Translations under genes and position numbers: made by a program | Assembly: GCF_020012125.1 (NCBI RefSeq) | Contig: NZ_JAIFAG010000001.1 | Location: forward strand, 4,588,001-4,652,000 | Reading direction: 5' to 3' | Length of the DNA stretch: 64,000 nucleotides | Source of the DNA: Hymenobacter psoromatis | GTDB taxonomy: Bacteria > Bacteroidota > Bacteroidia > Cytophagales > Hymenobacteraceae | The notes under the pieces: generated by a model | The model's database searches: none | Told to the model about the DNA's origin: nothing | Seen by the model: only the letters and a program-made list of their open reading frames with translations | Part shown: positions 50,438 to 58,607 of the stretch, one piece after another | Numbering within the stretch: the first letter of the stretch is position 1 | How the letters are laid out: the number at the start of each line of letters is the position of its first letter

Positions 50438-52237
50438 TTACTCAACCAAAGGTTCCTCCGTCTGGAGCTGGCGCTCGTAGAGGGCGCGGTAGAGGCCGTT
50501 GGCCTCGGCCATGAGGGCGGCGTGGGTGCCGTGCTGCACAATTTGGCCATCGTCGAGCACCAGAATTTCGTCGGCGAGCTTCACCGACGACACGCGGTGC
50601 GAGATGATGAGGCTGGTGCGGTCCTTCATCACCCGCTGCAGGCTGTTGAGGATGGCGTTTTCGGTCTTGGTATCCACGGCCGAGAGGGAGTCGTCCAGAA
50701 TTAGAATGCGGGGCTCCTTAACCAGGGCGCGGGCCATGCTCACGCGCTGCTTCTGGCCGCCTGAGAGCGTGATGCCGCGCTCGCCTACCCGCGTATCGAA
50801 GCCTTCCGGGAAGCGGATGATGTTCTCGTACACGTCGGCGTCGCGGGCGGCCTGGGTCATTTTCTCCTCGTCGGGCTGGTCGAGGCCGAAGTTGATATTG
50901 CTCCGAATGCTGTCCGAAAACAGAAACACGTCTTGCGGCACGTAGCCGATTTGCTCGCGCAGCGAAGTCAGGGCGTAGTCGCGCACGTCGGTGCCATCAA
51001 TGGCAATATCGCCGCTGCTCACGTCGTAAAGCCGGCAAAGCAGCGCGGCGATGGTGCTTTTGCCCGAGCCCGTGTTGCCAATCACGGCCAGCGTGTGGCC
51101 CGGCTGCACCCGGAAGCTCACGTCGCGCAGGGCCTGGATGCCGGTGTCGGGGTAAGTAAAGGACACGTGGTCGAACACGATGTCGCCGGTAATGGGTTTC
51201 TCTACGTTCTGGCGCGACACGAGGTCGGTGTGCACGTCCATAAACTCGTTGATGCGGGCCTGCGAAGCTTCGGCGCGCTGCACCAGCGAGGACGTCCAGC
51301 CCAGCGCCGTAACGGGCCAGGTCAGCAGGTTAACGTAAATCAGAAACTCGGCGATGCTGCCCGTGGTGATAGTACCGCGGATAACCTCCTGCCCGCCAAT
51401 CCAGACCGTGACGATGGTACTGATGCCCACCAAAAACAGAATGAGCGGAAAGAATAGCGAGTTTACAAAATTCAGGCTCAACGACTTGTCCTTGTATTCA
51501 TTAGTCGAAACCTGGAACTGCGCGTAAGAATCTTCCTGCCGTACAAAGGACTTGAGCACCCGAATGCCCGAAAAAGCCTCCTGCGTGAAGGTTGTCATGG
51601 CCGCCAGCGCCCGCTGAATCTCGTCCGATTTGCGCTCAATCAGATTATTGATGTAGAAAATGGCGACCGACAGCACCGGCAGGGGTAGGAGCGTGAGCAC
51701 CGTCAGCTTGACATTGACCATCAGCATGAGCGGCACTACCAGCACGAAGAGCACCACCAGCTGCAAAAAATACATGATGCCCGGCCCCAGGTACATCCGC
51801 ACGCGGCCCACGTCTTCGGAGATGCGCGACATGAGGTCGCCGGTGCTGTGGCGGCGGTAGAAGCTGAGCGGCAGTGACTGGTAGTGCTGGTAAATCTGGT
51901 TTTTCTGGTCGTTTTCGATGAGCCGCGACATCACGATGAGCGTCTGGCGCATGAAAAACAGGAAAATGCCCCGCAGCAGCGCCAGCGCGATAATGAGCAT
52001 GCCGTAAAACAGCACGTTGCGCCCAAAGAGCCGGTACACGTCGGCCTGGGCCGGGGTGCCGGCATAGAGGTGGTAGAGGTCAATTCCCTCGTTCACCAAA
52101 TCGAAGGAATAGCGCACCAGCTGGGCTGGGAAAATGGTCAGCAGCGTGCTCAGAATCACGAACGAGACACCGCCAAGGAAACGCCATTTGTAGCGAAAAA
52201 TGTGCGGATTAACGGCGGCGAGAGCGCGGGTGGGCAT
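50438..52237 (-). CDS. ABC exporter, fused permease and ATPase (MsbA-like)
   Basis: A 599-residue half-transporter. Six helices precede the ATPase domain: Walker A GNTGSGKSTI, Q-loop IGYVPQDVFLF, signature LSGGQKQR, Walker B ILILDDSLSAVDTK, H-loop IISHRVSSV. Walker B has Asp-Asp in place of the usual Asp-Glu; since the second acidic residue is catalytic in most exporters, the site may be degenerate, as in the non-catalytic partner of a heterodimer. The other half could be the exporter at 44176, which has a standard site but a variant signature; that pairing is inference. Start ATG 52237. Confidence 0.93.
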   Translation of the reverse strand: MPTRALAAVNPHIFRYKWRFLGGVSFVILSTLLTIFPAQLVRYSFDLVNEGIDLYHLYAGTPAQADVYRLFGRNVLFYGMLIIALALLRGIFLFFMRQTLIVMSRLIENDQKNQIYQHYQSLPLSFYRRHSTGDLMSRISEDVGRVRMYLGPGIMYFLQLVVLFVLVVPLMLMVNVKLTVLTLLPLPVLSVAIFYINNLIERKSDEIQRALAAMTTFTQEAFSGIRVLKSFVRQEDSYAQFQVSTNEYKDKSLSLNFVNSLFFPLILFLVGISTIVTVWIGGQEVIRGTITTGSIAEFLIYVNLLTWPVTALGWTSSLVQRAEASQARINEFMDVHTDLVSRQNVEKPITGDIVFDHVSFTYPDTGIQALRDVSFRVQPGHTLAVIGNTGSGKSTIAALLCRLYDVSSGDIAIDGTDVRDYALTSLREQIGYVPQDVFLFSDSIRSNINFGLDQPDEEKMTQAARDADVYENIIRFPEGFDTRVGERGITLSGGQKQRVSMARALVKEPRILILDDSLSAVDTKTENAILNSLQRVMKDRTSLIISHRVSSVKLADEILVLDDGQIVQHGTHAALMAEANGLYRALYERQLQTEEPLVE

Positions 52238-52291
52238 GGGCAGAAGGGGGGTAGGGACCGGAAAACCGGGCCACAACCGGAAAAAAACGGG

Positions 52292-52299
52292 TACTTTTG
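52292..52299 (+). promoter_or_regulatory. -7 box (TACTTTTG) for the leucine-type dehydrogenase
   Basis: Exact TAnnTTTG match, about 97 bases before ATG 52396. Confidence 0.5.
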
Positions 52300-52395
52300 T
52301 GGCCGTAACGGCGTATATACTGGCTGCGGCTACTTAAACAAAGTTACGCCCCACTCTTCCCTCCCATTCCCACCCATTTTTCCCCTACCCCCCCT

Positions 52396-53487
52396 ATGGT
52401 ACTCGACGCGCCAACCCAGGCATCGGCTTCAATTTTTGAGCAGGTGGCCGAATTTCAGCACGAGCAAGTGGTGTATTGCCACGACCACGAAACCGGCCTC
52501 AAGGCCATTATCGGCATCCATAACACCGTCCTCGGGCCGGCGTTGGGGGGCACTCGCCTGTGGCACTACGCCACCGAAGCCGAAGCCCTGCACGACGTGC
52601 TGCGCCTGAGCCGCGGCATGACCTACAAGGCCGCCATCTCGGGCCTGAATCTGGGCGGCGGCAAGGCCGTTATCATCGGTGATATTAAGAATAAAAATGA
52701 AGCGCTGCTGCGTAAGTTTGGCCGCTTCGTGAACAACTTGAACGGCAAGTACATCACGGCCGAGGATGTGAACATGACCACCAAGGACATGGAGTACATC
52801 CGCATGGAAACCAAGCACGTAGCCGGTCTGCCCGAGAGCATGGGCGGCAGCGGCGACCCCTCACCCGTAACAGCCTTCGGCACTTACATGGGCATGAAGG
52901 CGGCCGCCAAGAAAGCCTTTGGCTCGGACAGCCTCGCCGGCAAGCGCGTGGCCGTGCAGGGGGTAGGGCACGTGGGCACGTATTTGCTCGAATACTTGCA
53001 GAAAGAAGGCGCGGATTTGGTGCTGACCGACTACTACGAGGAGCGCGCCTACGCGGCGGCCAGCCGCTTCGGGGCGCGGGCCGTGGGCCTGGATGAGATA
53101 TATGACCAAGACGTGGACATTTACGCGCCCTGCGCGCTCGGTGCTACGATTAACGACGACACCATCGGCCGGCTCAAGTGCCGCGTCATCGCGGGCTCGG
53201 CCAATAATCAATTGGAAAACGAGAACGAGCACGGCCCCGAGCTGGTGCGCCGCGGCATCGTGTACGCGCCGGACTTCCTGATAAATGCGGGCGGCCTCAT
53301 CAACGTGTACGCTGAAATAACGGGTAGCAGCCGCGAGGGCGCGCTCACCCAGACCGAGAAAATATACGACTACACCCTGCAAGTGCTTGATAAAGCCGAG
53401 CAGGAAAACAGCCACCCCCAGGCGGCTGCCATTCGCCAGGCCCAGGAGCGCATCGCCGCCGTGGGCAAGGTTAAATCGACGTATTAA
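52396..53487 (+). CDS. Leu/Glu/Phe/Val dehydrogenase
   Basis: NAD-dependent oxidative deaminase of branched-chain amino acids. The 363-residue protein has the Gly-rich substrate region LGPALGGTRLWHY, the catalytic Lys in RGMTYKAAISGLNLGGGK, and a Rossmann domain (RVAVQGVGHVGTYLLEYLQ). Probably leucine dehydrogenase from length and Gly-rich motif; valine or phenylalanine cannot be excluded. A perfect 15-bp hairpin follows the stop. Confidence 0.94.
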   Translation: MVLDAPTQASASIFEQVAEFQHEQVVYCHDHETGLKAIIGIHNTVLGPALGGTRLWHYATEAEALHDVLRLSRGMTYKAAISGLNLGGGKAVIIGDIKNKNEALLRKFGRFVNNLNGKYITAEDVNMTTKDMEYIRMETKHVAGLPESMGGSGDPSPVTAFGTYMGMKAAAKKAFGSDSLAGKRVAVQGVGHVGTYLLEYLQKEGADLVLTDYYEERAYAAASRFGARAVGLDEIYDQDVDIYAPCALGATINDDTIGRLKCRVIAGSANNQLENENEHGPELVRRGIVYAPDFLINAGGLINVYAEITGSSREGALTQTEKIYDYTLQVLDKAEQENSHPQAAAIRQAQERIAAVGKVKSTY

Positions 53488-53526
53488 AAACGTTTGTCAT
53501 TCCTCCTGGCAATGACAAACGTTTTC
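53487..53526 (+). terminator. Hairpin after the dehydrogenase
   Basis: AAAACGTTTGTCATT (53487-53501) is perfectly complementary to AATGACAAACGTTTT (53511-53525). It overlaps the TAA stop and precedes nusB by 26 bases. Confidence 0.75.
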
Positions 53527-53551
53527 AGATTAAAAAACACACTGTACCAAC

Positions 53552-54754
53552 ATGCTCAACCGCCGTCTTCTTCGTATTAAAGTCATGCAGGCGCTTTACG
53601 CCTATCAGCAAGCGGTCGCGGCCGATTTGCTGCTGGCGCAGGACCGCATTGCGGCAGCTTTTGAGCCCGACCTGATGGCCGATAAGGCCCCCGACCGCCG
53701 CCTGCTCGAAGGCCAGCGCAAGCTGGGCGAGGCGCAGTTGCGCGAGTGGCACCGCACCGGCGAAATGCCCGAATCGGGCTCCGACGACCAGGAAGTGGCC
53801 AGCGCCGTGCAGTCGGCCGTGGAGTATTATCAAAAGCAGGTGCAAAAGGAGGCCGGCTTCTACGGCGGGCAGCTGCTGCACGGGGCCGAAAGCATTCACG
53901 ACCAGTATTTGCACCTGCTAAACCTGCCGCCGGCGCTGCTGCAAATTATTACGGAGGATAATGAGCGCGAGGCGCGGCGCTTCACCGGCCCACGCTTTGA
54001 GGCGGCGGGTACGGCCCGGCTCTTCGATAACGCGGCCTTCGCCAAGCTGCGCGAGAACGAGCAGCTGCTGCAAACTACCATTCGGCGCAAGCTGCAATGG
54101 GATGATGCCGAGGAACTGGAAGCCCTGCGCGAAGCCTGGCAGAAGGAAATCAAGCCCAACGAAACCGTGCAGGCTTACTTGGCCGGCAAGAACACGGGCC
54201 TGGCCGAAACCGACTACGATACCGATATGGAGCTGCTGCGGCACCTCTACAAGGAGTTCGTATTCAAGGGCGAAGCCCTACCCCGCTGGCTGGAAAGCAA
54301 CGACCTGAACTGGGAGGAAAACCGGCCCATTGTGCGCAACCTGGTGCTTAAAACGCTCAAGATGCTGCCCTACCCCGCCGATGAGAAGCAGGAGCTAATG
54401 AACCTGAGCGCCAATTGGCAGGATGACCGCGACTTCGCCGAAACGCTCTATAAGCAAACTCTGGCTGATGATGCGAAGTCGGAAAAACTCATCTCCGACT
54501 CGACGCCCAACTGGGATGTGGAGCGGGTAGCTTTGCTGGATAAAATTATTCTCAAGATGGCCCTTTGCGAGATGCAGCTCTTCCGCGGCATTCCGGTGAA
54601 AGTGACCATCAACGAGTACATCGAAATCAGCAAGCTTTACAGTACCCCCAAGAGCAAACAATTCGTAAATGGGGTACTCGATAAACTGGCCCAGGACCTG
54701 GCTGCCAGCGGCGAAATCCGCAAATCGGGCCGCGGTCTACTCGACAATCAGTAA
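53552..54754 (+). CDS. nusB: Transcription antitermination factor NusB, long Bacteroidota form
   Basis: rRNA antitermination factor. The 400-residue protein is over twice the E. coli length: the NusB fold proper is the C-terminal ~130 residues (DWVERVALLDKIIL-type region, reading WDVERVALLDKIIL, then MALCEMQLFRGIPVKVTINEY and EISKLYSTPKSKQFVNGVLD), preceded by a helical N-terminal extension typical of Bacteroidota. It heads a run nusB-ytxH-idh-DUF1573-yajC-ybbR-coaE with AT-rich hairpin spacers between the genes. Confidence 0.93.
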   Translation: MLNRRLLRIKVMQALYAYQQAVAADLLLAQDRIAAAFEPDLMADKAPDRRLLEGQRKLGEAQLREWHRTGEMPESGSDDQEVASAVQSAVEYYQKQVQKEAGFYGGQLLHGAESIHDQYLHLLNLPPALLQIITEDNEREARRFTGPRFEAAGTARLFDNAAFAKLRENEQLLQTTIRRKLQWDDAEELEALREAWQKEIKPNETVQAYLAGKNTGLAETDYDTDMELLRHLYKEFVFKGEALPRWLESNDLNWEENRPIVRNLVLKTLKMLPYPADEKQELMNLSANWQDDRDFAETLYKQTLADDAKSEKLISDSTPNWDVERVALLDKIILKMALCEMQLFRGIPVKVTINEYIEISKLYSTPKSKQFVNGVLDKLAQDLAASGEIRKSGRGLLDNQ

Positions 54755-54868
54755 ATTAGTGGTTAACGTTTAGTGAGTAGTGTTTACTGTTTTTCAATAG
54801 CTTAACGGTCGGAAAGACAGTAAATATTGCTTATTAAATGTTGACTACTCTCTAATCACTAATTACCA
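54754..54868. repeat. AT-rich imperfect inverted repeat between nusB and ytxH
   Basis: AATTAGTGGTTAACGTTTAG and onward (54754-54790) pairs imperfectly with the segment ending CACTAATT (about 54818-54865); ACAGTAAA/TTTACTGT and the CACTAATT/AATTAGTG ends are exact. Many mismatches between the arms are transitions. Confidence 0.6.
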
Positions 54869-54875
54869 AAAAAGA

Positions 54876-55184
54876 ATGGCTAGCAAAACAACCACCGGAC
54901 TGCTGTGCTTCACGGGCGGGGCCCTCGCTGGGGCCGCCATCAGCCTATTATACGCCCCCGAAACCGGCCGCGAAACCCGTTCGTGGCTCAGCTACCAGCT
55001 GGAAAAATACCGCTCGGTGCTCGCCGACCTTACCGAAGGGCTCGTGACGGGCCGCGACAACGCGCCCTCTTCGGCCAAGAGCGAAGGCCAACGCGTGATT
55101 CAGGATGCCAAAAGCAAGGCGGAGCAATTGCTCGGCGACGTAGACCAACTTATCAGTCAGATTAATTCGCGCCGCACGCTGTAA
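54876..55184 (+). CDS. YtxH domain protein
   Basis: A 102-residue stress-type protein with one N-terminal helix (GLLCFTGGALAGAAISLLYA) followed by the diagnostic PETGRETRSWL and a Lys/Glu-rich amphipathic helix to the end. The family is associated with general stress and membrane; exact role unknown. Flanked by AT-rich hairpin spacers. Confidence 0.88.
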   Translation: MASKTTTGLLCFTGGALAGAAISLLYAPETGRETRSWLSYQLEKYRSVLADLTEGLVTGRDNAPSSAKSEGQRVIQDAKSKAEQLLGDVDQLISQINSRRTL

Positions 55185-55280
55185 GAGGTAAGTAAGTTGA
55201 ATAAAAAAGTAAGTAATTTATACTTAAATTCTTTATTCTTTCTTGCTTTCTTGCTTATTTACTCACTTATTCATTTACCG
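55185..55280. repeat. AT-rich spacer between ytxH and isocitrate dehydrogenase-type gene
   Basis: The run of AAGTAAGT-type units on the left (about 55187-55220) is imperfectly complementary to the TTGCTTTCTTGCTTATTTAC segment on the right (from about 55242). Strongly AT-rich. Confidence 0.5.
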
Positions 55281-55285
55281 AAAGA

Positions 55286-56287
55286 ATGCACCTCGTAACC
55301 CTCACGCCCGGCGATGGCATTGGTCCGGAAATTACGCGCGCTGTCCTCGATATTTTTGCCGCGGCGCAGGTGCCGGTGCAGTGGGAAGAGCATAACGCCG
55401 GCATCACAACGCTCGAAAGTGAGGGCGCGCTGCTGCCGCAGTCGTTGTTCGACTCGCTGGAGCGCACCCGCGTGGGTTTGAAAGGACCCATTACCACGCC
55501 GGTTGGCAAAGGCTTTCGCAGCGTCAATATCACGCTGCGCCAGAAGTATGACCTCTACCAGAACGTGCGCCCGGTGCAGACGACGGAGGGTATCACTACC
55601 CCCTTCAAAGGTATTGACCTAGTGTTGTTTCGGGAGAATACCGAGGGGCTGTACGCGGGCCTCGAAATCATGGACGAGCGCCTGGGTATTGCCGATTCCA
55701 TTAGCCGCATAACGGTGGTGGGCTGCCGCAAGATTTGCCGCGCCGCCTTTGCCTACGCCGCCAAGCACGGCCGCCAGCACGTGACGATGGCCCATAAGGG
55801 CAACATTCTGAAGAGTGCCGGTAAGCTGATGCTCGACGCCTGCAAAGAAGCCGCCGCCGAGTTTCCGCAGGTCACTTTCTACGACGACCGTATTATTGAC
55901 AACATGTGTATGCAGCTGGTAGTCAAGCCCCAGCAGTTCGACGTGATTGTGACGACTAACCTATTTGGCGACATTCTGTCGGACCTCTGCGCTGGGCTCG
56001 TGGGTGGGCTGGGGGTAGTAAGCGGGGCTAACATCGGCGATAACATGGCCATTTTTGAGGCCGTACACGGCTCGGCCCCCGACATTGCGGGCCAGGGCAA
56101 GGCCAACCCCACCGCCCTGTTGCGCTCGGCCCTGATGATGCTGGAGCACCTGGGCGAACAGGAGCACGCTGCCCGCATTGAGCACGCCCTGAACGAGACG
56201 CTCAAAATCAAGGAGCAGTGCACCGGCGACCTCGGCGGCCGGGCCTCCACGCGGGAGTTTACCAGCTTTGTCATAGAGAAACTGTAA
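55286..56287 (+). CDS. Isocitrate/isopropylmalate dehydrogenase family enzyme
   Basis: NAD-dependent decarboxylating dehydrogenase, 333 residues. It begins LVTLTPGDGIGPEITRAVLD and has the Arg-containing substrate loop YQNVRPVQ, LFRENTEGLYAG, TMAHKGNILKSAG and the catalytic Asp pair in DVIVTTNLFGDILSDLCAGLV. No leu genes are nearby and the loop sequence (ITLRQKYDLYQNVRPVQ) is closer to NAD isocitrate dehydrogenase, so that activity is more likely, as inference. Confidence 0.92.
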   Translation: MHLVTLTPGDGIGPEITRAVLDIFAAAQVPVQWEEHNAGITTLESEGALLPQSLFDSLERTRVGLKGPITTPVGKGFRSVNITLRQKYDLYQNVRPVQTTEGITTPFKGIDLVLFRENTEGLYAGLEIMDERLGIADSISRITVVGCRKICRAAFAYAAKHGRQHVTMAHKGNILKSAGKLMLDACKEAAAEFPQVTFYDDRIIDNMCMQLVVKPQQFDVIVTTNLFGDILSDLCAGLVGGLGVVSGANIGDNMAIFEAVHGSAPDIAGQGKANPTALLRSALMMLEHLGEQEHAARIEHALNETLKIKEQCTGDLGGRASTREFTSFVIEKL

Positions 56288-56379
56288 GCCGGCGCTTGTC
56301 TGGTAATAGATTACCCCCAACGAAAGCTAGTAGCCAAGGGCCGCTCAAGGGGCCCCGCTAGAAGCTATCAGCTTAAAAT

Positions 56380-56874
56380 ATGCTACGCCACGCCGCCTAC
56401 CCCCTCCTGCTCACGGCCACCCTGCTGCTGGGCTGCAACCGCGACAAAACTACCGAGGCAGGCACCCAGGGCATGAACGCCGACGCGGCCGCCGCCGATG
56501 CCAAGGCCAACCCCACTATCGACAACCCCAACGTAGCCAGCGATACCGAGGCCCCGAATCCTAATGCACCAGTGCTGACCTTCGCGGAAAGCCAGTTCGA
56601 CTTTGGCGATATTCAGCCCGATAGCAAGGTGCACCACACGTTCAAGTTCACCAACACCGGCAAAACGCCGCTGCTTATCGCCGATGCTACGGCCAGCTGC
56701 GGCTGCACTACCCCCAGCTGGACCAAGGAGCCCATCGCGCCCGGCAGCACTGGCGAAATGGAAGTGCAGTTTGATAGCCGCGGCAAGCAAGGGCTCATCA
56801 GTAAGCAGGTAAGCGTGCGGGCCAATACCCAGCCCGGCATCACCACGATTTATATTAAAGGCAACATTAAATGA
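56380..56874 (+). CDS. DUF1573 lipoprotein
   Basis: A 164-residue periplasmic or surface lipoprotein. The lipobox TLLLGC gives lipidated Cys19; a low-complexity Ala/Asn/Asp linker leads to an Ig-like DUF1573 domain with FDFGDIQPDSKVHHTFKFTNTG-like strands and the paired cysteines of ATASCGCTTPSW. Function unknown; often found beside yajC in Bacteroidota, as here. Confidence 0.9.
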   Translation: MLRHAAYPLLLTATLLLGCNRDKTTEAGTQGMNADAAAADAKANPTIDNPNVASDTEAPNPNAPVLTFAESQFDFGDIQPDSKVHHTFKFTNTGKTPLLIADATASCGCTTPSWTKEPIAPGSTGEMEVQFDSRGKQGLISKQVSVRANTQPGITTIYIKGNIK

Positions 56875-56883
56875 TATCTGATT

Positions 56884-56972
56884 TGCTCATGTGCTGACTG
56901 AGAGAAAAGGCAGCTACTTCGCTGGTTTCCATACCTTAATACATGAGCACATTAAAAGTCAGCACATCAGCA
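56884..56972. repeat. Inverted repeat between DUF1573 gene and yajC
   Basis: TGCTCATGTGCTGACT (56884-56899) pairs with AGTCAGCACATCAGCA (56957-56972), one mismatch; further CAGCACATTA units fill the right arm up to the yajC start. Confidence 0.6.
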
Positions 56973-56998
56973 CATTAAAACATTAGTCCATCAAGCAC

Positions 56999-57331
56999 AT
57001 GACTTTTCTTACTCTTTTGCTTCAGGCTGCGGCCGGGGGCGGCATTATGCAGCTGGTTTTCCCGGTGGCCATTGGCTTGGTACTGTATTTCTTCATGATT
57101 CGGCCGCAGCAGCGCAAAACGGCGGATGCCAAGACGTTTCGCGAGTCGCTGGTGAAGGGCACCCGCGTGGTAACCATTGGCGGGATGCACGGTACGCTGG
57201 TGGAGGTAGGCCCCGAAACGGTGTTGCTCGAAGTAGAGCGCGGCCAGCGCCTGCGCTTCGACCGCAGCGCCGTAGCGCGGGTAGCCGGTGCCACGACGAC
57301 CGCCGACAGCCCCGCCATCGCCAACAGCTAG
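56999..57331 (+). CDS. yajC: Preprotein translocase subunit YajC
   Basis: Small partner of SecDF. The 110-residue protein has one helix (IMQLVFPVAIGLVLYFFMIR) followed by the signature RPQQRKTADAKTFRESLVKG and the VVTIGGMHGTLVEVGPETV strand pair. ATG 56999 is just after the inverted-repeat spacer. The next gene starts one base after the stop. Confidence 0.95.
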   Translation: MTFLTLLLQAAAGGGIMQLVFPVAIGLVLYFFMIRPQQRKTADAKTFRESLVKGTRVVTIGGMHGTLVEVGPETVLLEVERGQRLRFDRSAVARVAGATTTADSPAIANS

Positions 57332-57332
57332 C

Positions 57333-57815
57333 ATGCAGCCCGCGCCGCCCCCGGCCGGCCGGGGCCAGTTGGTGCAGGTGCTGCGCCGATTGCTTCGCCC
57401 GCTGGTGGGCAAGGAGCCGAGCTTTTACCGCGTAGTAGCGGCTTGCTTCTTAATAGCCAGTACCTTATGGATGCTGCGTGCTTTAAGTAAAAGCTACGTC
57501 GCACCCCTGAATTACCCTATTAGCTGGCGCTACAATACTGCGCGCTACCACCCCGCCCGCCCCCTACCCCTTACCGTGCCCGTGGAGGTGCGCGGCAATG
57601 GCTGGCGGCTCCTGAGCCGCGCCCTCGGGATGCACCTGCCCCCGGCCGACGTGCGCCTACGGCTGCCCGGTACGCCGCCCTTACGCTCGCTCCTGCGGCC
57701 CCCGCTGCGCCGTGCCCTGGGCACTGTACTGTTGGTAAGCCTACCCGCCGACTCGGCCACCTACTACCTGGTGCCAGGCGGCGACTCTTTGAAAGGAAGT
57801 AAAAATTTAGAATAA
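57333..57815 (+). CDS. Short YbbR-like (CdaR-type) protein
   Basis: A 160-residue protein: a basic cytosolic start, one helix (VVAACFLIASTLWMLRAL) and one YbbR-like repeat (PLNYPISWRYNTARYHP, then VPVEVRGNGWRLL). Family members usually carry two or more repeats (~300 residues), so this one is short; both the length and the position between yajC and coaE fit the Bacteroidota arrangement. The last residues (KGSKNLE) read into the inverted repeat at 57809. Confidence 0.75.
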   Translation: MQPAPPPAGRGQLVQVLRRLLRPLVGKEPSFYRVVAACFLIASTLWMLRALSKSYVAPLNYPISWRYNTARYHPARPLPLTVPVEVRGNGWRLLSRALGMHLPPADVRLRLPGTPPLRSLLRPPLRRALGTVLLVSLPADSATYYLVPGGDSLKGSKNLE

Positions 57816-57918
57816 GGAAGTAGGAACTGCTTGGTATTTAGAAAGACCGTTTTCTTAATTCCAACCTGAATTTTAAAAAGCTTCGTTACGTCAAGAGCAA
57901 TTCCTACTTCCTTATTCT
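57809..57918. repeat. 18-bp perfect inverted repeat between the ybbR-like gene and coaE
   Basis: AGAATAAGGAAGTAGGAA (57809-57826) is exactly complementary to TTCCTACTTCCTTATTCT (57901-57918), with a 74-base AT-rich loop. The left arm contains the stop codon of the ybbR-like gene. Confidence 0.8.
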
Positions 57919-57938
57919 GCATTCTTAATTAAAAAGGT

Positions 57939-58544
57939 ATGCTTCGCATCGGCATTACCGGCGGCATTGGCTCGGGTAAAAGTGTGGTAGCCAGCGTATT
58001 TGCTGCGCTGGGCGCACCCGTGTATGACTCCGACGGCCGGGCAAAGTGGCTGATGGCCCACGATACCAGGCTGCGCGAGCAGCTGCGCGCCGCCTTCGGG
58101 GCCGAAGCTTATGACGCGGCCGGGCAGCTCAACCGGCCCTACCTGGCGCGGGTGGCTTTTAATGACGCGGCCCAGCTGGCGCGGCTCAACGCCCTGGTGC
58201 ACCCGTGCGTGGGCAAGGATTTTGCGGCTTGGTCGGCGGCTCAGGCAGCGGCCAGCCGGCCCTACTTGCTCAAGGAAGCCGCCTTGCTCTATGAGTCGGG
58301 GGCCTACCGCGGGCTCGATGGCATCATCGCGGTATTTGCGCCGGCCGGTGTGCGCGTGGCGCGCGTGCGCCAGCGCGATGTCCACCGCTCGGCGGCCGAG
58401 GTAGAGGCGATTATGGCCAAGCAACTGAGCGAGGAAGAAATGCTGGCGCGCGCCGACTACGTGATATACAACGACGACTCGCAGCTGGTGCTACCCCAGG
58501 TGCTGGCCCTTGACAAGCAATTTAGAAGGAAGAATTTGGAATGA
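57939..58544 (+). CDS. coaE: Dephospho-CoA kinase
   Basis: Last step of coenzyme A synthesis. The 201-residue P-loop kinase begins RIGITGGIGSGKSVVASVF (Walker A) and contains VYDSDGRAKWLM and LLKEAALLYESG. The C-terminal DKQFRRKNLE comes from the next AT-rich repeat. Full length. Confidence 0.95.
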   Translation: MLRIGITGGIGSGKSVVASVFAALGAPVYDSDGRAKWLMAHDTRLREQLRAAFGAEAYDAAGQLNRPYLARVAFNDAAQLARLNALVHPCVGKDFAAWSAAQAAASRPYLLKEAALLYESGAYRGLDGIIAVFAPAGVRVARVRQRDVHRSAAEVEAIMAKQLSEEEMLARADYVIYNDDSQLVLPQVLALDKQFRRKNLE

Positions 58545-58607
58545 GGAATTAGTGGTTGAGTACGTCTTTAAACGCAATTCTTCATTTCTCATTCCCGGTT
58601 CTAAATT
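58519..58607. repeat. 32-bp imperfect inverted repeat between coaE and the convergent gene
   Basis: AATTTAGAAGGAAGAATTTG and onward (58519-58550) is complementary to 58576-58607 at about three quarters of positions; both gene ends (58544 plus, 58607 minus) lie in or at the arms. Confidence 0.7.
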
